Position numbers and translations under genes: made by a program | DNA from: Chryseobacterium sp. CH25 | GTDB lineage: Bacteria > Bacteroidota > Bacteroidia > Flavobacteriales > Weeksellaceae | NCBI RefSeq assembly: GCF_004119455.1 | Contig: NZ_NRQT01000007.1 | Span: forward strand, 62,001 to 126,000 | Direction: 5' to 3' | DNA: 64,000 nucleotides | In this document: positions 35,967 to 44,021 of the stretch, one piece after another | Position numbering within the stretch: the first letter of the stretch is position 1 | Layout of the letters: each line of letters opens with the position of its first letter | Notes under the pieces: model-generated | What the model was told of the DNA's origin: nothing | The model's database searches: none | What the model saw: only the letters and a program-made list of their open reading frames with translations

Positions 35967-37265
35967 ATGGCCAGAACGATCAATAAAAAAACAATAGTAA
36001 CACTAAAGGCCGCCTTTGCCGCCTTTGGTGTATACTTCTGCATGTACGGTTTCAGAAAACCTTTTACAGTAGCTTCTTTTGAAGGTCTTTCCTATTTCGG
36101 GGTTGATTACAAAATCCTGATTATCATTGCACAGGCTGTAGGCTATTTTATTTCAAAGTTTATCGGAATTAAGTTTATTTCTGAACTAAAACCAGCGAAA
36201 AGACTGACTTACTTATTCTCTTTTATCTCCATCGCAGAACTGTCTTTATTAGGATTCGCAGTAGTACCCGCTCCTTACAATATTGTGTTTATGTTTCTGA
36301 ATGGAATTCCACTAGGAATGATCTGGGGGATTGTCTTTTCCTACATTGAAGGCCGAAAAACAACTGAAATCATCGGGCTTTTCCTTTGTTCGAGTTTTGT
36401 AGTTTCTTCAGGATTTACGAAGTCTGTAGGAAAGTTTTTAATGGATACCTTTTCTATTTCAGAATTCTGGATGCCATTTTCGGCAGGATTGATTTTTATT
36501 ATTCCTTTACTTCTTTTCGGACTCCTGTTAGAAAGAATTCCCAAGCCCAGCGAAGAGGATGTTATGCTCAAAAGCAAAAGGCAGCCATTGAACGGAGCTG
36601 AAAGAAAAGCTCTTGTTCAGCAATTCTTTGTTCCCATTGTCTGCATTATCTTTCTCTACATCTGCCTGACTGTTTTAAGAGATTTCAGGGATAATTTTAA
36701 CCGCGAGATCTGGGACGGGCTTCATTTTACTTTCGACAGCTCTATTTTTACCCTGACTGAAATTCCTATTGCAATAATGGTTCTTCTGATTCTGAGCTTT
36801 ATGGTGAAAGTAAAAAACAATAAAAAGGCGTTTGCTTACTATCACTATATTCTTTTTGCAGGAATTTTAACGGTAGGGCTTTCTACTTACTTATTTCAGC
36901 AGAATGCTTTATCTCCTTTTTTATGGATGACCGTTTCCGGTTTCGGAATGTACATCTGCTATATTCCGTTTAATGGAATTTACTTTGACAGGATGATCGC
37001 TGCCTTTGATATTAAAGGAAATGTAGGGTTCCTGATCTATATTGTAGATTCTTTTGGATATCTGGGAAGCGTTTTGATCCTGCTGTATAAAAACTTCGGT
37101 TCGGCTCAGACTTCATGGCTTAATTTTTATATCAGCCTGAATTATATTATCACCATTAGTGTTTTAATTCTTTCTGTTATTGCTTTTTTAGCTTTCAGAA
37201 AGAAGGAAAAACCTAATTCAAACTCTAATCAATACATCAATTTCGATACGTCGAAAATCTTATAA
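35967..37265 (+). CDS. DUF5690 family MFS-like transporter
   Basis: A 432-residue protein with about twelve membrane segments. The N-terminal stretch AAFGVYFCMYGFRKPFTVASF resembles the start of organophosphate:phosphate antiporters of the MFS (GlpT/UhpT group), in which an Arg-Lys pair follows the first helix. The family is annotated only as DUF5690. It sits 11 bases after the TonB receptor and 11 before the FAD oxidoreductase, so inner-membrane uptake of the same compound is a reasonable inference. Confidence 0.85.
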   Translation: MARTINKKTIVTLKAAFAAFGVYFCMYGFRKPFTVASFEGLSYFGVDYKILIIIAQAVGYFISKFIGIKFISELKPAKRLTYLFSFISIAELSLLGFAVVPAPYNIVFMFLNGIPLGMIWGIVFSYIEGRKTTEIIGLFLCSSFVVSSGFTKSVGKFLMDTFSISEFWMPFSAGLIFIIPLLLFGLLLERIPKPSEEDVMLKSKRQPLNGAERKALVQQFFVPIVCIIFLYICLTVLRDFRDNFNREIWDGLHFTFDSSIFTLTEIPIAIMVLLILSFMVKVKNNKKAFAYYHYILFAGILTVGLSTYLFQQNALSPFLWMTVSGFGMYICYIPFNGIYFDRMIAAFDIKGNVGFLIYIVDSFGYLGSVLILLYKNFGSAQTSWLNFYISLNYIITISVLILSVIAFLAFRKKEKPNSNSNQYINFDTSKIL

Positions 37266-37276
37266 ATTATAGTACA

Positions 37277-38431
37277 ATGAAAACAAAATTTGATTTACTC
37301 GTAGTAGGCGGCGGAATTTTAGGAACATTCCATGCTTATCATGCACTGAAGAGAAATCTGAAAGTAGCTTTACTGGAAAGAAACTCCATTCCTCAAGGTG
37401 CCACTGTACGAAATTTCGGGCAGGTTGTTCCTTCCGGTATGGATCTTAAATGGCAAAACTTCGGAAGAGAAAGTCTTTCAATATATAATGAACTTCATGC
37501 CCAGGCAGATCTTACCATCAGACAAAACGGTTCTGTTTACATCGCTTCCAATGATGAGGAACTTCAGCTTATTGAAGAACTGTATGAAATCAACAGAAAC
37601 AATGATTATGAATCTGTTTTATTATCCAAAAATGACTGCATCAAGAAATATGATGGTCTTCGCTCTGATTATTGTAAAGGTGGATTATTCTTTCCCCAAG
37701 AGCTTTCTGTAGATTCTGCGGATATGATTGTAAAACTTCACAAGCTTTTACAGGAAAAAATGGGATTGCAGATCATTTATAACACCACTGTTGTTGAAAC
37801 CCATGAGGATGAGCAAAAATGCACAGTTATCACCGCAAACGGAGAAGAATATACAGCATCTAAGATCATTATCTGTGGTGGACATGAGTTCAAAACTTTA
37901 TATCCTAACGTATTCAATGAAAGTGATTTGCAAGTGAGTAAACTTCAGATGCTTCAAACCAAGCCTCAGGGAATCTATTCTCTTCCGGGAAATATCCTGA
38001 CCGGGCTTTCAATAAGACGGTATGAATCATTTAGCGAATGTGCTTCTTTCCAGAAAATCAAATCATTAGAAGATCAAAATTCATTTGAAAAGAAATTTGG
38101 AGTTCACATCCTTTTCAAACAGGCATTGGACGGCTCCATCATTCTTGGAGACTCTCACGAATATGCGGATGCGAAGAATGCTGATGATCTTGGTTTTGAT
38201 TTAAATATGGAAATTGACGAATTCATGATTCATGAAGCTAAGAAAATCATCGATCTTCCCACTTATGAAATCCAGAGAAGATGGTTTGGGGTATACTCTC
38301 AGTGCAAAACTAAAGATATTTTTGAGCATAGCCCATCTCCTAATATTCATATTGTAACGGGTATCGGAGGAAAAGGAATGACGGGAAGCGGAGGCTTCTC
38401 TAAGTTTAACATAGACAAAATTTACGCATAA
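37277..38431 (+). CDS. TIGR03364-type FAD-dependent oxidoreductase, predicted aminophosphonate oxidase
   Basis: A 384-residue DAO-fold flavoenzyme. The dinucleotide-binding motif VVGGGILGTFHAYHAL is at 9-24, the second conserved motif is SIPQGATVRNFGQVVPSG near 38-55, and the FAD-closing segment GIGGKGMTGSGGFSK is near the C-terminus. Members of this clade are known to co-occur with PhnX-like hydrolases in phosphonate gene sets and are thought to oxidise the amine of 2-aminoethylphosphonate or an N-alkyl form to phosphonoacetaldehyde. That is family knowledge plus context. No covalent-flavin motif is visible. The next gene, seven bases away, is the PhnX-like hydrolase. Confidence 0.87.
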   Translation: MKTKFDLLVVGGGILGTFHAYHALKRNLKVALLERNSIPQGATVRNFGQVVPSGMDLKWQNFGRESLSIYNELHAQADLTIRQNGSVYIASNDEELQLIEELYEINRNNDYESVLLSKNDCIKKYDGLRSDYCKGGLFFPQELSVDSADMIVKLHKLLQEKMGLQIIYNTTVVETHEDEQKCTVITANGEEYTASKIIICGGHEFKTLYPNVFNESDLQVSKLQMLQTKPQGIYSLPGNILTGLSIRRYESFSECASFQKIKSLEDQNSFEKKFGVHILFKQALDGSIILGDSHEYADAKNADDLGFDLNMEIDEFMIHEAKKIIDLPTYEIQRRWFGVYSQCKTKDIFEHSPSPNIHIVTGIGGKGMTGSGGFSKFNIDKIYA

Positions 38432-38437
38432 ATTTCA

Positions 38438-39106
38438 ATGAAAAATATAGAATTATTGGTTCTGGATATGGCCGGAACAACAGTGGATGAAGATAATGTA
38501 GTATATAAAACCTTAACCGAGGCTGTTAACGAACATGGCTATCAGGTAAGCCTTGAACAGGTACTTATTACTTGTGCCGGGATGGAAAAACTGGAGGCCA
38601 TCACCAGTTTATTAAAAAATATCAATGGAAATGAGGCAGAGGCAGCCTTTATTTTTGAAAACTTCTCTGGAAAATTAAAAGAGGCTTACCAGAATCTTGA
38701 GGTAAAACCGATCAACGGAACGGAAGATTTTCTCCTTAAAATGAAGTCCTTGCATAAAAAAGTAGTCCTTAATACAGGCTACACGTCTGAAATTGCCCAA
38801 CAACTTTTAGATAAACTGCAATGGAAAGAAAATGTACATTTTGATGCCTTAATCACAGCGGATGATGTTTCAGAAAGCAGGCCAAGTCCTGAAATGATCC
38901 ATCTGGCTATGAAAAAATTCAATATTCAGGAGCCGGAAAAGGTTTTGAAAGCCGGAGATTCCGTAATTGATATTGAAGAAGGGAAAAACGCAGGTTGTGG
39001 ATTAACGATTGCTGTCCTTTCAGGAGCTCAGAGCAAATCAGAACTTGAAAAAGCTGAACCTGATTATATTTTTAATACCATTTCTGAAGCAGAAAACATT
39101 CTTTAA
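38438..39106 (+). CDS. PhnX-like (phosphonatase-like) HAD hydrolase
   Basis: A 222-residue HAD-superfamily protein. Motif I is LVLDMAGTTVDED, with nucleophile Asp10 and the AGTT turn typical of phosphonoacetaldehyde hydrolase. Lys51 in CAGMEKLEAI falls where PhnX has its Schiff-base lysine (GLLK), which supports C-P bond cleavage. Motif II is the Thr of LNTGYTS, and motif IV is KAGDSVIDIEEGKNAG. Predicted reaction: phosphonoacetaldehyde to acetaldehyde and phosphate. It is the last gene of the four-gene run and is followed by a terminator. Confidence 0.87.
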   Translation: MKNIELLVLDMAGTTVDEDNVVYKTLTEAVNEHGYQVSLEQVLITCAGMEKLEAITSLLKNINGNEAEAAFIFENFSGKLKEAYQNLEVKPINGTEDFLLKMKSLHKKVVLNTGYTSEIAQQLLDKLQWKENVHFDALITADDVSESRPSPEMIHLAMKKFNIQEPEKVLKAGDSVIDIEEGKNAGCGLTIAVLSGAQSKSELEKAEPDYIFNTISEAENIL

Positions 39107-39124
39107 ATACTTGCTTTATACTTT

Positions 39125-39161
39125 GACACAAATGTTTTTACTAGGCATTTGTGTCTTTTTT
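39125..39161 (+). terminator. Terminator of the receptor-transporter-oxidase-hydrolase operon
   Basis: GACACAAATG (39125-39134) pairs perfectly with CATTTGTGTC (39146-39155), followed by six T. It closes the operon 18 bases after the HAD stop codon. Confidence 0.9.
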
Positions 39162-39164
39162 AAA

Positions 39165-39210
39165 CCACCCCCTCAAATCTTCGATTTGCCACCCCTCCAG
39201 AAGAGGGGAA
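39165..39210. repeat. Two-hairpin intergenic repeat, family G
   Basis: CAAATC-TTC-GATTTG and CCCCTC-CAGAA-GAGGGG follow each other within 46 bases. The style (short GC-rich hairpins with CCACCCCCTC) is that of a dispersed intergenic element; only one copy is in the window. Confidence 0.55.
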
Positions 39211-39260
39211 TTATCACTCTCTCGACTGGATATTTACCTTCGTTGAAAATTTTGCTCACT

Positions 39261-39300
39261 GTCATTCTGAATGGAGTGAAACGTAATGAAGAATCTCAGA
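39261..39300. repeat. Repeat-like stretch, family H (GTCATTCTGAA...GAATCTC)
   Basis: A 40-base stretch of the GTCATTCTGAATGGAGTGAA type, which I recall as a common dispersed word in Chryseobacterium-like genomes. It has a single copy here, so the call rests on memory of the type. Confidence 0.4.
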
Positions 39301-39498
39301 ATAACAAATGTCAAATTTTTAATATTAGTCAACTTTTAAATTTTCAGCAATCCTTAGCGGCACTGCAACACACAGACTGCCTCCAAAATCAATTAAAACA
39401 TTAATATTATAATAGTTACAATACTAAATTTATTTCTCGCACTTCATTATAAAAGCAACTTTTTAATTATCAATTAATTAATTTTCAGTTCACATATT

Positions 39499-39558
39499 TT
39501 TACAATAGTAAATTAATTTTACAATTATTAAAAAATAAATTACTATTTGTAAACTTTT
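39499..39558. promoter_or_regulatory. Operator-like site 2 with an inverted companion, before the secreted phosphatase
   Basis: TTACTATTTGTAAACTTTTA at 39540-39559 is identical to the core of site 1. About 30 bases upstream, TTTAC-AATA-GTAAA (39499-39512) is a shorter related palindrome in the opposite orientation. The phosphatase ATG follows 23 bases after the second site. The rest of the gap 39107-39581 is AT-rich with the terminator and repeats listed separately. Confidence 0.65.
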
Positions 39559-39581
39559 ACTTTTCAAAACCTTTTATCCCC

Positions 39582-41435
39582 ATGAAAACAAAACTATTCT
39601 CAATGGCTGTTGTAATGAGCTGTTTCCTTGGAGCTCAAACTAAAAAAGTTCTTTTTATCGGTATCGACGGATGCCGTGCAGATGTGATGATGTCTGCCAA
39701 TATCCCAACTATCAAAAACCTCATCAATCAATCCATCTATTCTCTTGACGGTTTATGCGCTGCTACAACCTGGAGCGGAAATGGCTGGAGTACCATGCTT
39801 ACTGGTGTATGGCATACCAAACACAATGTACAGGATAATAATTTTACCAGTCCAAATTATGCGAATTATCCTGACTTTCTAACCAGAGCGGAAAGTCATA
39901 ACCCTAATCTGAGAACTATTTCACTGGCTCATTGGGCTCCTGTGAATGATAAAATTATTCAGAATGCAGATGTAAAAACCAATCTATCGACCGATCTTGC
40001 GGTGAAAAACGCTGCTGTAAATGCCTTACAAAATGATAATCCGGATATTCTATTCTTAGATTTTGATGATGTGGATCATGCAGGACATTCTTATGGGTTT
40101 TCTTCTGCCATTCCACAATATGTTTCTTCTATTCAGACTACAGATGCCTATATTGGAGAAATTGTAACTGCAATGAAAAACAGAGCAACTTACAACAATG
40201 AAGATTGGTTGGTCGTTTTAACAACAGATCATGGTGCTGTGGACAGCTCTCATGGTGGTGGAAACCTTTCTGAGCGAAATATTTTTACCATTTATTCGAA
40301 TCCAGGATTTACTCCTCAGCAGATCAGTAAAACCATTCTTGAGTCCAATAAAACATTCAATCAACTTAACCTTCCTTCAGGAACTTATGCAAAACCATCA
40401 AATCAAACGTCTTTCAACTTCGGATCAAATCAGGATTTCACAATTGAATTTTGGGTAAAACCAAACGCCACCTACACAAGTGATCCTGTATTTCTAGGAA
40501 ATAAAAACTGGAATAATGGAAAAAATAAAGGAATTATCTTCTCAGGATACTCCGGGCAGACCTTTAAAATGAATATTGCAGATGGTACCAACCGCATTGA
40601 TCTTGTAGGTGGAAAAATAGAAACCAATAAATGGAAACATATTGCTGCAAGCTTTGACAGAGACGGTCTTGTTACTTTATACGAAGACGGCGTTCCGGTT
40701 ACTTTTGCTAAAATGAATACCATCGGAAATATTGATTCTATACTTCCACTCACATTAAACCAGGATGGAACAAATACTTACAGTGTTAATCTTGCCGCTT
40801 CTTATAAAGATGTAAGAATCTGGAAATCTGCGCTTCCGAATGATGTAATTGTGAACTGGGCCAACCAGGATATAACATCATCACATCCTTATTATGCTCA
40901 GTTATTGGCCAATTGGAAATGTAATGAATCGTCAGGAAGTTCGTTAGCAGATTCAAGTCCTAATGCTAATCACATGACTATTACAGGTTCTCCAACCTAT
41001 GCGGCCAATGTTTCAAACACATTCAAAGTGTATGATTATACCACAACAACAAGAGAAACGGATCACTTCCCAACAGTATTGAACTGGCTTTGTATTCCGG
41101 TACAGGCTTCATGGGGAATAGATGGCACAAACAGAGGCCCTGATTGTTCAAAACAGGTATTATCAACCAAAGAAATCAAAACTACAGCTGAAGATTTTAA
41201 AGTATATCCTAATCCTTCCTCTACACAAATCAACATCAGTTATCAATCGGAGGATAAGGAAATTAAAGCTGAAATTATGGATATGAAAGGATCCTTGGTT
41301 TCCAACAAAAGTTTAAGATCTTTCAATGGAAATTATGATGAAAAAATCAATATTGAAGAGCTTCCAGCCGGAATGTACTTTATTAAACTTAATGGAAGTA
41401 AAAAGTCTCTGACGAAGGCTTTTATCAAGAAATAA
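39582..41435 (+). CDS. Secreted alkaline-phosphatase-superfamily hydrolase with LamG and T9SS sorting domains
   Basis: A 617-residue exported enzyme. A signal peptide (1-19, ending LGAQ) precedes a type I phosphodiesterase/nucleotide-pyrophosphatase-like domain (about 22-245). Metal ligands are readable: Asp29 in IDGCRAD, the DDVDHAGH cluster, and TTDHGA. The nucleophile is in TTWSGNGWSTMLTG; alignment with the T...TG spacing of the family points to Ser65, with Thr63 as an alternative. A LamG-like domain spans about 265-445, and the end (FKVYPNPSSTQINISY to AFIKK) is a type A T9SS sorting domain, so it goes to the cell surface or medium. Phosphodiester or C-P substrates are both possible. It shares an operator with the phosphonate operon. 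Confidence 0.88.
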   Translation: MKTKLFSMAVVMSCFLGAQTKKVLFIGIDGCRADVMMSANIPTIKNLINQSIYSLDGLCAATTWSGNGWSTMLTGVWHTKHNVQDNNFTSPNYANYPDFLTRAESHNPNLRTISLAHWAPVNDKIIQNADVKTNLSTDLAVKNAAVNALQNDNPDILFLDFDDVDHAGHSYGFSSAIPQYVSSIQTTDAYIGEIVTAMKNRATYNNEDWLVVLTTDHGAVDSSHGGGNLSERNIFTIYSNPGFTPQQISKTILESNKTFNQLNLPSGTYAKPSNQTSFNFGSNQDFTIEFWVKPNATYTSDPVFLGNKNWNNGKNKGIIFSGYSGQTFKMNIADGTNRIDLVGGKIETNKWKHIAASFDRDGLVTLYEDGVPVTFAKMNTIGNIDSILPLTLNQDGTNTYSVNLAASYKDVRIWKSALPNDVIVNWANQDITSSHPYYAQLLANWKCNESSGSSLADSSPNANHMTITGSPTYAANVSNTFKVYDYTTTTRETDHFPTVLNWLCIPVQASWGIDGTNRGPDCSKQVLSTKEIKTTAEDFKVYPNPSSTQINISYQSEDKEIKAEIMDMKGSLVSNKSLRSFNGNYDEKINIEELPAGMYFIKLNGSKKSLTKAFIKK

Positions 41436-41465
41436 AAAAAGAAAAACAATTAGATTTAAATTTTG

Positions 41466-41510
41466 ATATTGGAACAAAGATATTACCATCCAAGTTCCAA
41501 TATTTTTTTT
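41466..41510 (+). terminator. Terminator of the secreted phosphatase gene
   Basis: ATATTGGAAC (41466-41475) pairs with GTTCCAATAT (41494-41503), followed by eight T. It ends directly before the convergent GNAT gene. Confidence 0.85.
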
Positions 41511-41511
41511 A

Positions 41512-41997
41512 TTAAGATTGAAGGTCTAACTCCATCTGTACATCTACCCGATCATAACCAGGATTAGTAATTTCAGTATGCTTAAATCCTAGTTTTTCAT
41601 ACAGTTTTATAGCAGGTACCAATATGGAATTGGTTTCCAGGAATACTTTTTTTGCCTTTAGTTCTCTAGCTTTCTCAACAAGAGCATGCCCAAGAAGATA
41701 CCCGATTTTCTTCCCCTGTGCTTTAGGACTTACTGCCATTTTTGACAGTTCAAAAGCAAGAGGTTCTTCATGAGCTCTTACCAAGGCACAAGTTCCTACT
41801 GGTTCGCCATTCAACAAAGCAAAAGCAATATATCCTCCCTTATTTATAATCTGTTCTTCTGGATTATCCAGCAACTTATAATCACTGGGCTCCATAACAA
41901 AAAATGTTTTGATCCATTCCTCATTTAAGGCTCTGAAAGCTTCTTTATACTGAGGTTCGTAGGCTATAATTTTTACTTCATTATTGTTATCATTCAT
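41512..41997 (-). CDS. GNAT family N-acetyltransferase
   Basis: A 161-residue GNAT protein. The acetyl-CoA site is in motif A (MAVSPKAQGKKIGYLLGHAL, near 86-105), and KLYEKLGFKHTE near 135 is the usual motif B. The substrate is unknown. It lies 13 bases downstream of a MocR-type regulator on the same strand, so the two are probably cotranscribed; such pairs often act on small amines, but nothing here fixes that. Confidence 0.87.
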   Translation of the reverse strand: MNDNNNEVKIIAYEPQYKEAFRALNEEWIKTFFVMEPSDYKLLDNPEEQIINKGGYIAFALLNGEPVGTCALVRAHEEPLAFELSKMAVSPKAQGKKIGYLLGHALVEKARELKAKKVFLETNSILVPAIKLYEKLGFKHTEITNPGYDRVDVQMELDLQS

Positions 41998-42010
41998 CGC
42001 TTTAGGTTTA

Positions 42011-43426
42011 TTAAATTCTGTTTTTTATCATTTTTCCCAGTTTTTCCAGATCGCTTTCTACACGGTCTGTCCATTCCAGGGCATAGTTTAATCGCATACA
42101 GTTTTGATACTGGTTGTATTGTGAGAACATTCTTCCCGGAGCAAAATTCAGTTTCTGGCTTACTGCTTCATCATACAAATCTTCTGTACATATTCTTTTG
42201 TCAAGTTCCAGCCACAGCATAAATCCGCCTTTTGGTTCCGAAATTTTGGTATTATCCGGAAAATACTGCATCACAGACTTCTGAATCTGCAAATAATTGG
42301 CATACAGCTTCTTTCTGAACATTCTTAAGTGATGATCATAGCGGCCATGTTCCAGGAAATCAGCAATCACATCAGAAAATAAGGATGGGCTTGATACAGT
42401 TTGCACCAACTTCTGACGTATAATTTTTTCTTTAAATTTTCCCGGAGCCACCCAGCCTACACGAAAGCCAGGTGCTAGAGTTTTAGACACCGAACCTACC
42501 CACATTACAATTCCGGCTTCATCATAAAATTTACATGGTTTTGGTCTTCCCGCTCCGAAATAAATATTTCCGTATACGTCATCTTCCACCAAAGGAACAT
42601 TATGCTCAGTAAGCATTTTTACCAGTTCTTTCTTATTTTCATCCGGCATCTGAAAGCCCAACGGGTTATTATAATTTACTACAAAACAGCAGGCAGAAAG
42701 CTTTGGAAGCACTTTTTTTAAGGCATTCAAATCTACTCCTGTAATTGGATGCGTAGGAATTTCCACCGCTTTCAATCCCAACAGCTGAATGGCCTGAAGA
42801 ATTCCAAAATACACAGGACTTTCCACAGCTACAGAATCTCCTGGTTGAGTAACGGCCATCAGACAATTGTAGACTCCGTTCATCGCACCGGAAGTAATCA
42901 CCAGATCATCTTCTGTAATTTTCCCTTCCATCACTATAGACCACTTCGCAATTTCTCTACGGAGCTTTTCGCTTCCCTGTACAGGTTCATAATTGGTTCC
43001 GCTGTCGTGTTTCCCTTTGATCACATTAATCATGCATTTCTTCATCTGGGCAACAGGAAGAAGGCTTTTTCCAGGAATTCCAAGAGCAAACTGTGTGACA
43101 TCTGTTCCTGCAATAGATCCAAACACCTTCCCGACAAGATCTTCCGGGCTGTTCTTCACTTCTGAAACATTCATCTTTGCCACAGAAGGCAATGCTAATT
43201 TTCGTTGAGAAGTCTGGCTCACATAATATCCATATTTAGGCTTTGATTCCACAAGGGAACGGCTCTCCAACTCCATATAAGCCTGTTTAACAGTATTTAA
43301 GCTAACATTATATAGTTTCTGAGCACTTCTTAATGAAGGCAGCCTGTCCCCAAACTGCAGCGTCTCACTTTTGATCTGCTCAGTAACTGAATTCGCTATT
43401 TTAAGGTAAAGAACATCTTTAGGCAT
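42011..43426 (-). CDS. MocR-type PLP-dependent regulator (GntR HTH fused to aminotransferase)
   Basis: A 471-residue protein with an N-terminal GntR winged helix (about 1-70: LQFGDRLPSLRSAQKLYNVS) joined to a fold-type I aminotransferase domain from about 110. The PLP lysine is in the motif VGSVSKTLAPGFRVGW, and the YNNPLGFQMP segment of the cofactor site is intact. MocR proteins use the aminotransferase domain mostly as a sensor. The neighbouring GNAT gene is a likely target. PdxR, the regulator of PLP synthesis, is one alternative, but no pdxST lies nearby. Confidence 0.9.
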   Translation of the reverse strand: MPKDVLYLKIANSVTEQIKSETLQFGDRLPSLRSAQKLYNVSLNTVKQAYMELESRSLVESKPKYGYYVSQTSQRKLALPSVAKMNVSEVKNSPEDLVGKVFGSIAGTDVTQFALGIPGKSLLPVAQMKKCMINVIKGKHDSGTNYEPVQGSEKLRREIAKWSIVMEGKITEDDLVITSGAMNGVYNCLMAVTQPGDSVAVESPVYFGILQAIQLLGLKAVEIPTHPITGVDLNALKKVLPKLSACCFVVNYNNPLGFQMPDENKKELVKMLTEHNVPLVEDDVYGNIYFGAGRPKPCKFYDEAGIVMWVGSVSKTLAPGFRVGWVAPGKFKEKIIRQKLVQTVSSPSLFSDVIADFLEHGRYDHHLRMFRKKLYANYLQIQKSVMQYFPDNTKISEPKGGFMLWLELDKRICTEDLYDEAVSQKLNFAPGRMFSQYNQYQNCMRLNYALEWTDRVESDLEKLGKMIKNRI

Positions 43427-43457
43427 CGATCACTGTTTTAAGTAAATGTACAACTTT

Positions 43458-43471
43458 ATCCCTTTGGGACT
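43458..43471 (-). repeat. Partial family A repeat (first hairpin only)
   Basis: On the minus strand AGTCCCAAAGGGAT is identical to the first hairpin of the element before murG. It lies between the end of the next gene and the MocR start, again in an upstream position. The second hairpin is missing, and a chance match is possible. Confidence 0.4.
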
Positions 43472-43835
43472 ATTGGTTTAACCAAGTAACCATCCTGTAA
43501 ATACTGTTTTTAAGCTGTTCTGGATTGCGAAAATTAGGGCCATTATTCTTTTTAAAATAGCTTTCCACTCTTTTAATAAAACTGTTCTTTTCTAGATTCT
43601 GAACTCCTGCTTTATCATAGATTTTAAAATCAATACTCCCTTTTTCACTAATAACCAGACTTGCAAAGGCAATAATTTCAGATTTCTTTTTTGCCAACAG
43701 AAAAGGAACCCCAAAGCCCGAGCTTACTTTTCCTGTATTCTGTACCTGCAGAAATATATTTTTTAGCACCAACATGTCTGAAATATAGACTTCTGCATAT
43801 TGAAGCTGCTCCTGATATTGAATATTGGTTTCCAT
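43470..43835 (-). CDS. Hypothetical protein
   Basis: A 121-residue soluble protein that I do not recognise. It reads like an alpha/beta SnoaL- or NTF2-like small protein, with strands such as EIIAFASLVIS and SIDFKIYDKAG and a basic C-terminal helix (NSIYRMVTWLNQ), but there is no diagnostic motif. It has an acceptable codon pattern and lies 43 bases upstream of the MocR gene on the same strand, so it may share that transcript. Confidence 0.6.
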   Translation of the reverse strand: METNIQYQEQLQYAEVYISDMLVLKNIFLQVQNTGKVSSGFGVPFLLAKKKSEIIAFASLVISEKGSIDFKIYDKAGVQNLEKNSFIKRVESYFKKNNGPNFRNPEQLKNSIYRMVTWLNQ

Positions 43836-43970
43836 AGTATTCTTCTTAACAGAGCAAAATTATGGAGTCTTTAAGTTTGGACACAGATACAGAAGTATAG
43901 AATATTATGGGTACAGAATTTATTAATTCATTGTATATAAATAATATAAAAAGATTCCGGTCAAAGCGGC

Positions 43971-44002
43971 TTGTAACACTCTTTTCAAAACATCTATCTT
44001 TG
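43971..44002 (+). promoter_or_regulatory. Bacteroidota promoter for the XRE regulator gene
   Basis: TTG at 43971-43973 and TATCTTTG at 43995-44002 are 21 bases apart. The predicted leader before the ATG at 44022 is about 14 bases. Confidence 0.65.
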
Positions 44003-44021
44003 TAAAAAAGATTAGAAAGAG

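Noticed and set aside
39009..39404. Plus-strand frame after the HAD gene
   Set aside because: It runs through the operon terminator and two intergenic repeats and has no protein-like character.
32696..39581. SusC/SusD polysaccharide utilisation locus reading of the receptor region
   Set aside because: There is no SusD homolog and no glycan-active enzyme; the plug is not of the SusC type and the neighbours are phosphonate-type enzymes.
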